Program-made: the position numbers and the translations under genes
Notes under the pieces: model-generated
Seen by the model: only the letters and a program-made list of their open reading frames with translations
Database searches by the model: none
What the model was told of the DNA's origin: nothing
Shown here: piece after piece, positions 34,451 to 44,961 of the stretch
Numbering within the stretch: the stretch's first letter is position 1
Layout: every line of letters starts with the position of its first letter
From: Marsupella aquatica
Taxonomy: Eukaryota > Marchantiophyta
Reading direction: 5' to 3'
Assembly: GCA_973895155.1 (NCBI GenBank)
Contig: OZ316893.1
Span: 310,001-374,000 of the forward strand
DNA length: 64,000 nucleotides

Positions 34451-34823
34451 CACATTGGCATCACAATTACCGATGGTGTGTTATTCACAAAGTGTTCAGA
34501 AGTTGCTTCTTGACAAGCTTGAAAATGTTTTGCAAAGAGAGTTGTTTGAAAATTTTGTAGAATGGAAATGTTTGAGAGAGTTTCTTTACAAGATGGAGAA
34601 TGCATGTGTTTAGGTTACAGCTAGGGTTTTCAAAAAGGTGGCATGCATGAGGATAGCTTTGGAAACGGCTAAGGTTGCATATATAACAGTGAGATGAAAT
34701 TTCAAAGTCCAATTAAGTGTTTGTAAAACAAAAGAAGAAAAGTAATATGTTAATATAAATAAAACCATGATAGTTAGTTTAGGGTCAAATTCTGGGCCCA
34801 CAACAAGTTTTACTACTAGTGCA

Positions 34824-37800
34824 TCAAACCTGGTCCTCATCCTCGCCTCCATTTGACACAATAATAACGTCAGGTTTTTCTGAGATAATGGAACGGGACC
34901 GTGGCACATACGGTATAACAACTGACCACTCTAGGTCTGGTGGGTACGGAATATAGAAACACTTCTCAAGGTGACTTGGGAATGTAAATGGTTCAGATGT
35001 TTGCCAATGAGATGGTTGAAAGCTAGTTGCTGATGTCTTCAGTCGAGTAAACCCACACTCATCAAGAAGTACCGTGCGATTATCACCAACCAGGTGAATT
35101 TTGAACCACTTACACTTGAAGACATACTCTTCAAATTTGGAATCGGCATCATAGGATATGATCAAGATCTCCTCAATCTTCCCATAGTGAGGCACCACAT
35201 CTCTGATCACATTAGTGTCATGACGGCTACTTTGTGAATCTTGCATGAACTGCCCTTGAACTCCACAATCAAAAGTTCTTCCCCTCTTCTCATCAAGGTC
35301 AGAAATCCTGAAATGCCTCCCTTGTGTCCACATTGTTGTTCTGGTTTGAACAAGTCTTAAAGGACCATGAACAATTGTTCGAACCTCAGGAGTCATATCT
35401 GGAAAATGTGATACATTCTCACCTTGGGCCACCATAGCATCCAACTGAAGTACTTTCTCCTTCATATACTCAAGGAACTTTGGAAAGATCCTTGGGCGAC
35501 GACTCTCCCTCTTTGCATCCTCATAAAACTCTCTCCAATCTTCCATCACATTGTTGTTACTCAACATGAAAGTACTAACCTGTGTCAACTCCACTGCGGT
35601 TAGTAAGCGTGTTTTTTTTGCACCTGTTAAACGGTCCTCCTCCACTTCCCTCTCTTCCATCCAAGTGCGTGGAAAACTAGGATCAATGGTAGCTAAGATG
35701 TTACTACAATAAAACATACTCTCATTTGCCAAGTATCCAGTTGCCATGCTCCCCTCCACTCGTGCACGGTTCCGTACATAAGCCTTTAACACGGCCATAT
35801 ACCTTTCCAGCCAATACATCCACCTACAATGCACCGGACCGGCAATGGCAACCTCCCTCACAAGATGAACGAGAAGATGCACCTGACAATCAAAGAAGGA
35901 AGGAGGGAGGGCCTTCTCCAACTTGCATACCACCTCTGCTGCCAATACCTCCATCCGTGGTATCTCTTCTTCATATATTTCCTTTGAGCATATCCATCTC
36001 AACAAAGTGCCCAGTGACCAAAGGGCGTCTTGCACTTCTTCACTCCCCAAACCTATGATTGCCATAGGAAGTATATGTTGTAGTAAACGATGATAGTCAT
36101 GTGTCTTGAGATACATTGGCCATTTATGACTGTCCTCCATCCCAAAAGCCTTACGTAGATTGGCACCATAGCCTGTAGGAAACCGCATCTGCCCTATGCG
36201 TTGTCGAAACTCTCTTCTTTCACCAACACTCAAAACCCATGGAGCTGAAGGACGATGTTCCATCCCTGTGGATTCATCAACTGTTATCCATACATCTAAA
36301 CCCTAAATCCCAACATGATTTAGGGTTTAGAACATTAATTTTAGGGTTTAGAACTATACATCCAAGAAGAATCAGGTTAACGATCCTTCCCAACATTTCC
36401 CTCTATATGCATGGGGTCTAACAAGTGATGAATCTTCAACTCAGGCCAATAGGGCAAAGTGGCCAGTATACCCCACCTTGTCAATCCACTACCATCAAAT
36501 CCCATGGCATCTTCAGGGTCTGCCACCCTATCAGCTATGGACTTCCAATACGAAAATGTTGTGCGGTCAGGTATCTCACGCTCATCACCATTGATCATGT
36601 CAAAGTCTGAAAACAAAAGGGGGTCAGACCTCATGTGATGCCCAAGTGGAAGAAACTTGGTATGACCAAGGTAGATTATCTTGTGCAGCCATTTTGAGTA
36701 CTTGGCCATATCGTGAAGGCTTGGACCACAAGTGGAGCATGCCTTGTACCCTTGAGTTTGGAACCCAGAAACAAACCCAAACCCTGCTCACAAAATAACA
36801 TTCTCAATTAGAGTCAAAGGAATTGAAAAGTTCATGTACATAGAATTAAAGAGGGACTTCCTTCCAAACAAACTTGATCTCCAATACATGAAAAAAATAC
36901 AAATCCATACCACTCACCTGGATAGTCATGCATGGTCCACATAATGATTCCCTTCAATTGGAAGACACGTGGTAACCCTCCTGTAGTTGTCCGACCATCA
37001 TATGCCCATACACCCCCCCATAATTTATGGAGTTCCCCAACCAAGAGCGCCAAGTAGGTGTCCATGTTTTTTACCTTAGATGGACCTGGGATAATCAATG
37101 ATAGCAATAAGAATCCCTTTTTCATGGACAACCATGGGGGAAGGTTGTAATTCATAACAACCACCGGCCAAACCGAAGTAGGGCGCCCTTTCCCTCCAAG
37201 GGAGTGTGGGCTTACCCCATCTGATGCCAACCCCAACCTCACATGACGAGGGTCACGTGAAAATTCTGGCCATTGTGACTCCACATGCTTGTGAGCAGGG
37301 GAATCAACTGGCAACCGCATGACACCGGCCTCTGATCGATGTGTCTTATGCCATACCATCAATTCTGCCAAGTCAGAACATCGGTACATGTGCAACAATC
37401 GAGGAATAATAGGAAACCAACGAACAGCTTTTCTAGGCACCTTTGAGGTCAACATGTTGGTTTCATATCGAGGCTCTTGACAAATTGGACACTCAGTTGC
37501 GCTGGCATTGGTCTCATGATAGAGAATGCAGTCATTCACACAAGCATGAATGATATGGTATTCCATGCCAATGGATGATAGAACCCTCTTTGCCTCCTTC
37601 CAAGTTCCTGGCAACACATTTTCACTAGGTAACAAGAGATCATGGCAAATTGCAAACAAATCCGATAGTAGCGCATTGCTTGCCTTGTGTTTTGCCTGAA
37701 GATTCATCAATGCCAAGATGGCAGATAGTCTATTCAAACGAGCACCCCCATAAATAGGTGTTCTAGCATGTGCCTCAGCTTCTTCCCATTGTTTTTGTCC

Positions 37801-38111
37801 TTCAGGTGTACGTTGAGGCCTTGGATCATGTGCAACATTTGGTGGAGGGTCTCCTTCATTGGGTGGGACACCTCCTTCACCACCAATGTCTACACCAAAC
37901 CAATATGTCATGAAGTCATCCATGGCTGACTCTTGGTCTTGCATGACCTCATAATCTGTCCGAGGTGCCCCTTCATCTGGACTGTCATTATCATTGTCAC
38001 TTGATGAGGAATCTGCTGATGATGTTTCCCCGTCTTGTGGCAAGCCCATTTCTTGATATGTAGCTCTCAACCTCCTTGGCAACATATCTTGACTAGGCCG
38101 CACATTCTATA
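34824..38111 (-). CDS. CACTA transposase TNP2, multi-exon
   Basis: Exons by frame and splice sites: about 38111-36918 (donor GTGAGT), 36783-36377 region, and 36266-34824. Visible: CPICQEPRYE zinc-like site, first catalytic Asp in LGLASDGVSPH, second in WTMHDYPG, then GYKACSTCG, GHTKFLPLGH, and DPMHIEGNVG (DvMH-like) as in TNP2. The last exon matches the DUF4218 region (PPSFFDCQVHLLVHL, GPVHCRWMYWLERYM) and a C-terminal DUF4216-like segment (VFKCKWF). No stop breaks these exons, so the transposase may be functional. An intron at 36270-36376 holds telomere-like motifs. Confidence 0.85.
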
Positions 38112-38256
38112 GAAAATACAATAAAGTATTCACAATGAAATTAACGCCAAATATAGTAGTGCTCAAAACATATTATTAACAATATAAAAAGAACATGTCA
38201 TTACAAAACATACGTTCACATACGATGAACGTATAATACATGTCCCTAAAGTAATC

Positions 38257-39071
38257 CTAATCCCATTCATAATGTGTAAACAACTCCTCTCCAACCAGAA
38301 TGGTCCTATTAGCTACAACTAGACAATGGTCATGATGATATCTCTGCCCATAAGGGGCTGGAGGGGGACCATCAACAAAAACCCATTCACAGTTTTTCCT
38401 ACGCTTAGGCCGGGTCCCCACAGTACTGTTGATGAAACCGGCAATATTCCCACTACGGATGGGATCACCATCAATTATACGCTGGTCACAATACTTTCTG
38501 GTGCAACCATCAAAAGTATCCATGTCCAATGCATAAGTCTTCCACTCAGGGTATTGAACAAGGATCATGTTCCAATGTCTCCTCTTGTAAATGGGTCCAC
38601 CATACGGGAACAACGTTGGTCCATCTGAAGAGCGCCCTTTTCCACCCATATCATCCACAATAATGTCCTGACAAGAGAAAATCCCATACCCATGCCTCTC
38701 CCCTAGGGTCGAACTCTTGACAACCCAACGTCTTCCCCAAACTTCTATCTCCTCACCATAGGTTATATCACATGGCAAACCAAGGCACTCCGGATTCCAA
38801 TCCTTTATGATAGGAACACACTTCCCTGTGAAGGTACAAGGGCCCCATCTACCATCAACCCTACAAGTGTACTGATCCACTTCCCCTCTAGGCTGTCTTT
38901 TTGACTTTTTTTCCCTCTTGTAACAATACCGTCACCCTTAATTGTCCCAACACTACCTTGCCCTGCTGCCACTAAACGAAAAGCTTGTGAAAGTGCCGAG
39001 CCTATAGCATCTAGAACTCCTTGTGAGGGAACATAGGGTGTTGGTGTAGTGGGTGTAGGCCTACTGGATAC
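38257..39071 (-). CDS. SET-domain ORF within the CACTA element
   Basis: The main ORF starts at 38880; coding-like sequence extends up to an acceptor at about 39072 but in another frame, with an A-run near 38905 as the likely slip. SET features: GYGIFSCQDI (the G-x-G-hydrophobic-F start), NIAGFINSTVG (the N-H-S region, here N-S-T), and VGEELFTHYEWD (G-E-E-L-x-x-x-Y end). SET proteins methylate lysines, mostly on histones. The His of N-H-S is missing, so catalysis is doubtful. It lies between the Cys-rich exon and TNP2 and may be a separate gene or part of the same transcript unit. Confidence 0.65.
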
Positions 39072-39183
39072 CTATAGGAAGAAATGGAACCAAGTGAGTG
39101 TGATGAACCTCCCAAATTTTATTTTATGCTACCTAGCAAGATTTACAAAATAAAATGGAAATCACAGTAAGTTTACAACTCAC

Positions 39184-39417
39184 CATACGGGATGAAGAAG
39201 CTCCCGGTGTAAGACCTCGATGTTGGCCATATCGAGCAATGTGCTCCGCACATACATATGACTTTTGGACAACCATCCCCACACATTTTTTACAACCACA
39301 AAGTTGGCGTGGTGGACCACTAGGTCGACGTACGGTTGGTTCAGGTTGAGGAGGAGGATGACTTTCTTCATCGGAAGAGGAATCTGATGTGGTGGAAGTT
39401 GTAGAGGATGAAGACAT
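39184..39417 (-). CDS. Cys-rich first exon of a CACTA gene
   Basis: ATG 39417, Ser/Thr/Asp-rich start, then CGCKKCVGM and VCAEHIARYG, the C-x2-C ... H pattern typical of TNP2 N-termini. Ends at donor GTGAGT (39183 downward). The matching acceptor near 39072 leads to the SET-domain ORF. It could instead be spliced directly to TNP2 at 38111 (acceptor CTATAG). RNA would decide which. Confidence 0.6.
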
Positions 39418-39419
39418 CT

Positions 39420-41137
39420 GACAAGTATAGCAATTGGAAGGCGATTAGTAAAAACTTCACCAAAACCATCATTGATAATCCCTACCTAAACATATTAAAA
39501 AGAATTGACAGAAAAATACCTTTATGAGACCCGGGCTTAGCAATGCCTTGACGGATCTTGTGGCTCAAATTTCATGAACCAAATCTGGAAGGAGGGGAAA
39601 ATCTGCCAATATACAATGAATTAAGCCATGCCTTATGGTGAACCAGAAAAAAAGGATGATAGATTGTAACCCTCCATATTTACAGCAATGACTAGAAATG
39701 CATGAGAAAATGTTATACCTTTCAGATGCCCGGGCTCTCGCAAGGCATTATCATGCATTAGCCAAAACTTTAAAAAACATGGGGAAGTGCCCTACAACGC
39801 CAAAGAGTTTTCCTCTCCATGTTAATGAGATAGACAAAGAAATATAAGTAACCCAAACCCTACCCTAAACCCAAACCATGAAATGAAACCCTTCATTAAA
39901 ACCTAACCCAAATCCCTCAATCACCCTAAACCCTTACCCTTATCCTAACCAATACCCAAATCCCTCATTAAAAATTCAAACCTTTACCCTAAACCCAAAC
40001 CCCTACCCTAAACCCAAACCATGAAATGAAACCCTTCATTAAAACCTAACCCAAATCCCTCAAGCACCCTAAACCCTTACCCTTATCCTAACCAATACCC
40101 AAATCCCTCATTAAAATTTCAAACCTTTACCCTAAACCCAACCCAAATCCCCCAATTACATATAAAACTCTTACCCTATCTACACCTTACTTTACCTATA
40201 TAGGCCAACCCCCACCCCTATAGTTATTCTAAACTTCACCCTAACCCCTAAATTGAGGCCCTTTTTTAAAACTTAAGCAAAAATTGTACCCCCTCAATTA
40301 GAACCAAATCCAACCCTATATCATGTTACACCCCAACCCAAACACTTACATTAGAAACCCAACCCCTTTAAAAAAACCACAATTAAACCCCCCAACTAAA
40401 AACCAAACCCAATCCCTTTAAAAAACAACCACAATTCAACCCCTCAACTAAAACCAAACCCAACCCCTGTAATTACTCACAACCTAATGCAAACCTCTAC
40501 CTTGAACCCTAAGCCAAACCCATTAATTTAAACCCAACCCTTTTATTCCAACCTAACCCAAGTTTTAACCCCCTTAATTAAACCAAATACTCCACATTAA
40601 AACCAAATATAAACCTAACCTTTAATTAAACCCAAACCTTTGTTAACTTATATTCTAGTTATCCTTACAACCCAAACATCCATTGACACCCCTTCCATGT
40701 TAACTTATGGGCACTTAACATACCTTAAATGTCGTTTGACAAACCTTAATAGCCGTTTGACACCCCAAAGTGTTTTCCAACCCTAAACCGATAAGACCTG
40801 CCTCGCAAATTATTTCACAAGTTAGAGAATATTTTTGCGAACCTACGACCTTCGCACTTGCTTCGCAAAAACAGAGGCCGAGAACAATTTTTTGGGTCTT
40901 CTGCGGGTTGCGATGGCTTTGCAAAGGGAATAGATTCGGAAGTGCCTCGCAAGTTGCGAGACTATTTGCGAGGGCGCGGGCTTCGCAGTTTCCCATGCGT
41001 ATGTCATCGCAAACCCGTTTTTGAACGGCGTAAACATCGGCGGGAGCTCGCATTCGGGCTCATTTCAGTTTTTGAGCGAGACGAGAAGGGCCGGGGCGCG
41101 CGCAACAGTACGAGGGAGACTGTGAGAGAGGGGAGCT
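39420..41137. other. Divergent promoter region of CACTA, with telomere-like tract
   Basis: The minus-strand TNP2 side and the plus-strand TNPA side start from this 1.7-kb stretch. 39850-40690 is made of degenerate CCCTAAACCC-type repeats; 40740-41060 carries TTCGCA words. No coding ORF is supported, apart from frames that follow the TTCGCA-rich sequence. Confidence 0.6.
39850..40690. repeat. Degenerate telomere-like tract with 143-bp duplication
   Basis: CCCTAAACCC, ACCCAAACC and related words extend over ~840 bases, all in C-rich orientation on the plus strand. A block beginning CCCTAAACCCAAACCATG is repeated after exactly 143 bases (ATG at 39878 and 40021). It lies deep inside a CACTA transposon, so it is not a chromosome end. 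Confidence 0.75.
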
Positions 41138-43194
41138 ATGGCTACCGGTGAGGGGAGTGGAGGGCAAGGTGGTAGTGGTAGTGGTAGTGGTAGTGGCAAT
41201 GGGGGAAATCCAGAGAAAGAGAAGAATGCCTGGGCAGACTTAGTGGCCCAACATCTCAGTGCTGCACAATTGGGAGAAGTGAATCTCAATTCTCTAGCAG
41301 GGCTTGCCTCTTTGAGTGCCATTCTTGGACAGGTTTTGCAAACTGGGATTGTAGCAGGACAAGCTACTAGAGAGGGGGAGGAGAGGGCCGCAGCTGAAGA
41401 GAAGGCTAGAGAGAAAAAAAGGAAGAGAGAGGAAAGAACTAAGTCGGGAGTTGCCTCTCCTCAAGCCCTAGAGAAGCAGAAGAGAAGAGAGGAGAGAGAT
41501 TCAATTCGAAAACAGAGGGAGGAGCAACGTCAGAAAGAGGAAGCAAGAAAAAAACTTCCATTCATTGCCTTGGAGACGAGTGGGACTCCAACTGAGCTAG
41601 CATATGCAGGGGCTAAGAGCACAATCAAGCAGATTATCACAAGCAATTTCTCACGAGGCATGCAGTGGGGGAAGATTGAGAAGGCAGAGCGAAAGAGGGT
41701 CATCAACCAAATCAAGGATGCATTTCGCAATGGGCCTGACATAGATGAGCAATGGTTGGCAGATAAGATTTCAAATTCTATGTCTCAAATGCGATACCAT
41801 GACAGGATGAAGATTAGAGCCCACCTGAAAGACTTGAGATCATACAGGAACTTGCGCAGACCCCTCCACTTCACCGAGGACATCTGGAATTCGTTTTACA
41901 AGATTGAGGTGCAAATTAAGGCAGCTCACGAGTTGGAAGAGTGGAAGGGCAATCTAGATCGAGCCTTGAAAGCAAAGGAGGCCGGGAACTCCCCCTGACC
42001 ACGACCTGAAGCCACTTGAGCAGAAGGTAGCTGAGATGCAGAAGGTGGCCGACCAGGAGGGAAAGCCACCCAAGCGTTTCACAGATGCAGCCAAACGAGT
42101 GAAATCCACCCCCAATCCAGTCCACAAGTTGGGTCAAGGCGGGCTCCCCGGCCTCAAGTCACACTTTGTGAGTGCCTCTTGCTCCTCCCTAACCTCTCTA
42201 TTCCTTTCAGAGTTGTGCAATGCAAGTGAATGACATCCCCGAAGGTTCTTGCTGTTGTGCATGCTTGCTTGGTTACTAGTTTAGGGCAACTCTGACACTT
42301 AGAATTTCTGGCAAATTTTTAAAAACTCTTGGGAACACAGTTTGCGAAGGTGTTGCGATGCGTATTTGTTCGCAAACCCCTCGCAAAGTCTATCATAGAC
42401 TTTTTCCATTTCAATTTTCCGATGCCTTTGCGAACAAATGCGCATCGCAAACTCCATCGCAACGCCTTCGCAAAAAAAGGTGGTTCGCAAGTTGCTATGC
42501 TTATAGGTTCGCAAATTTGAATTAAAATTTTTTTTTGGGTCATGTTTAGTAGTTGAGGATTTAGGCGTCACTTGTGGCTATAGGGTATGCTTAAGGGCAA
42601 ATTTAACCAATTTTAATTGGTTTTATGCATGGCAGTATCGGAGGTACAAAAGGAAGATATCAAAAAAGCATATTGAGGTGGCGATAGAGCATGGACGAAA
42701 GTACCTCTTTGCGATGGTAGATGCCGAGTTGGCTACTGTAAGTGTCTAAGTGTGAACCATATGATTAGCATGCGAACATTGTGAGTGACCCTTTATGTCT
42801 TGCGGAAACTAATGATATGTAATGGATGCAGGATTCGGATGAGCCTGAGGGGTCGGGTGCTGATGTGACCAGTAGTGATGACGATGAGGGGGCTACTCCT
42901 GGTACTAGTGGTGCTCGGGGGGGGAGTAGTCGTGAGGTAGGTTCTTCCCACCGTGGTAGTGGTGGTAGTCGTGTGTCATCAGCACACGTTGATGACCAGG
43001 GGGAGGAGGAGGACCCTGAGGATGAGGAGGAGGAGCAGGAGGGGCAGGAGGAGCCAGAGGAGCAGCAGGAGCAGGAGCAGGAGCAGGAGCGCCGACGGCC
43101 ATCACGCACCCGTCACCAACAGGATCCCCGGAAGGATAAGGGCAAGAAGCCAGCCAAGAAGCCAACCAAGAGGAGCCGCAAGAGCCCATTCTAG
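41138..43194 (+). CDS. CACTA TNPA-like (Ptta/En/Spm) protein, three exons
   Basis: ATG 41138 begins a Gly/Ser-rich tract, then a long Glu/Arg/Lys coil, then a basic helical region (QWGKIEKAERKRVINQI) like plant transposase Ptta/En/Spm proteins. Exons: 41138-42167 with a one-base shift near 41996, 42636-42737 (acceptor GGCAG, donor GTAAGT), and 42832-43194 (acceptor ATGCAG). The last exon is acidic (Asp/Glu/Gln runs) then basic (Lys/Arg). TNPA-like proteins bind subterminal repeats and help TNP2. The shift near 41996 may be real decay or a missed short intron. Confidence 0.65.
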
Positions 43195-43389
43195 TTATTT
43201 TGTAGAGATACATGCATGAGAGTGACTTGTCATGCCGGAGCTTAGGGTAGGAAGAGGCAGCATAGGTTTAGAAGGGCGGACCTAGCATCAGATATTTCCC
43301 CCCTCTTGTCCATGTATAGGGTTCTTTGAAGCCCTATCATTTTGTTCATGCTTTTCCATTTTATAAAACAACAATTTTTCCTTCCACAT

Positions 43390-43949
43390 TGGGTTCCAAG
43401 GAAAACCCCTCGCAAATAATGTATTGAATCCTGTGTGATCATAATTTTGCGAACCCTTTAAGAACTCATTCCCATCGCACAATATTAACCCCAAGGCGTT
43501 GCACTTTTTGAGTCAATTAACTTCAGAACTTCAGATCCAAATATGTCGGGTTTTTGTGATACTTCTAGGATCGCACTTTCCTAATCGCAACCGTTCACAA
43601 ACTTCTAAAATCACCGGTATCGCTCTTTGTCATACAATCCCCATCAAAACAATTGAACCAGTATCAATCACAAATATGATGCGATGGTAAATCCGTCTCA
43701 AATATTGACGCCCGCGCGGGACGTGTGCGTGTATGTTTGCAAACCTTATGCGACGTATAATGGATCGCAAAAGTATTGAATATTGCGAACCTCTCAGCTT
43801 CTCAGTTTGCCATGATGTTGCGATGCCGTTGCGATGGTCCGCGTGCGAAGTTATTAGGTTCGCAAAGTGCGAAGGGGGTGCGATGCGCGTATGTTCGCAA
43901 TAGCCAGAATTATGAAAATCAGGGGCTTGTTAGTTGCGATGAGATTGTC
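43390..43949. repeat. CACTA right subterminal TTGCGAA repeats
   Basis: Same short words as on the left (CTCGCAAA, TTGCGAACC, TTCGCAAAG and others), about a dozen copies in both directions. Probable TNPA-like protein binding zone. No gene is seen at 43195-43979. Confidence 0.8.
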
Positions 43950-43979
43950 TTCGCAAAACCGGCCGATAGTGTTGTAGTG
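43950..43979 (-). repeat. CACTA right terminal inverted repeat
   Basis: Ends ...GTTGTAGTG at 43979 and begins CTTCGCAAAA at about 43949. Inverted match to the left end. AAA follows at once as target duplication. Confidence 0.9.
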
Positions 43980-43982
43980 AAA

Positions 43983-44961
43983 AGATCTACCTGAAGACTC
44001 TGATCCACCCTCAGATGGTGAAACTTATAGATCTTATGATAATTCTCTTGAGTCATCCCCAAGGCAGGGATTTGAAGATGTTGATACTGCCTTAAGATCC
44101 AATCCAGACTTAGTAGCAGTTGTCACTTCATCTACTCAAACACCTCGGAATGCTACTATCGAAAGCAGGTACCCTAGACGTCCTGAGTCAGAAGTGCATA
44201 GGTATGCCACCACTTGCAAAATAATGCAGGCCAACAGACCACCGGTTGGAGAGTTCTGGAGATACTACTATCTAAAGAAGACTGAGGCAAGCTACATCTT
44301 CGATCTTAGGTGTCTTGGTACTTCTAGAGTGGAAATGGCACAATTTGATGAGTTCTGGATTGACTCAATATACTTTCGGCCTATTCTTGCTATGATGCTA
44401 CTCCAAGGTGATGTAGAGGTAGAGGATTCAGACTTAGTTCTAGCATACTTTGGAAACTTTGCAGCCTATGCCTTGGATTTTGTGGTTTCCTTCCTGATGC
44501 AGAGCAAGAAGTCTACTACTCTACAACACGATTACATACCACAAGGACCTAAGGTTACCCTTGTTTCAACCAGTACATTGGCTGAGAAACAGAGGATCTG
44601 GAATAATGTCACTTCTCAGACTCTAGCTGAATTCAACCGGTATTTCAGAGATGTCAGATGGAGACTTTGACCCTTCTATTCCAGGATGATGAGTAATGAT
44701 GAGTTCCTGTACCATTATCCCCAAGTATATGCTGCTACCTGCAACAACTATGATGTGATCGGGATGTACAGAGAAGCCCTTCGTATTGATTCATGTTATT
44801 TGATGAAGAGGATGCCTTTGATGTATCCTGAGAGATAACTGAGGTGCCTACCATACTCCAGAGGATCCCCACGCCAAGCTGAACTGATGGAGGTTACTCA
44901 GAACCAAATTGTTACCCTTGTGGAGTTGCTGGAACCCGACGACATCCGACAGCAAGCTTGA
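43983..44961 (+). pseudogene. Family-F ORF, 3' half
   Basis: Continues the 5' half in frame once the CACTA element and one AAA are removed. The segment coded at 44194-44360 aligns with the fragment at 19540-19706 (C-K-I-M/I, SYIFDLR, GTSR, AQFDE). Stops at about 44668 (TGA) and 44835 (TAA) lie within a frame that remains protein-like to TGA 44959-44961. The function is unknown; conservation between two copies argues it was a real protein. Confidence 0.65.

Larger units (their letters stand above)
34069..43979 (-). mobile_element. CACTA (En/Spm) transposon, 9.9 kb
   Basis: Left end CACTACTACATATTGGCCCC; right end, read from the other strand, CACTACAACACTATCGGCC. Both inverted ends continue to TTTTGCGAAG, giving a ~30-base imperfect TIR. 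Target duplication AAA at 34066-34068 and 43980-43982. TTCGCA/TGCGAA words crowd both subterminal zones and the inner region at 40740-41060. It carries TNP2 with DUF4216/DUF4218-like regions and a SET-like ORF on the minus strand, and a TNPA-like gene on the plus strand. All agree with the CMC superfamily. It may be recent: TIRs and TSD are intact. Confidence 0.93.

Noticed and set aside
34813-34823. CACTAGTAG on the minus strand as a CACTA terminus next to the TNP2 stop
   Set aside because: Full ~30-base TIRs with an AAA target duplication were found at 34069 and 43979; the inner CACTA word has no partner and would exclude TNP2.
41138-43194. TNPA-like gene as a captured host gene
   Set aside because: Its place inside exact CACTA termini, exon layout and acidic/basic tail fit a normal TNPA-type element gene; no need for capture.
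42765-43219. Ser/Cys-rich and Pro-rich ORFs opposite or out of frame with the TNPA-like third exon
   Set aside because: Low-complexity GAG/CAG repeats of the acidic exon give open frames in several readings.
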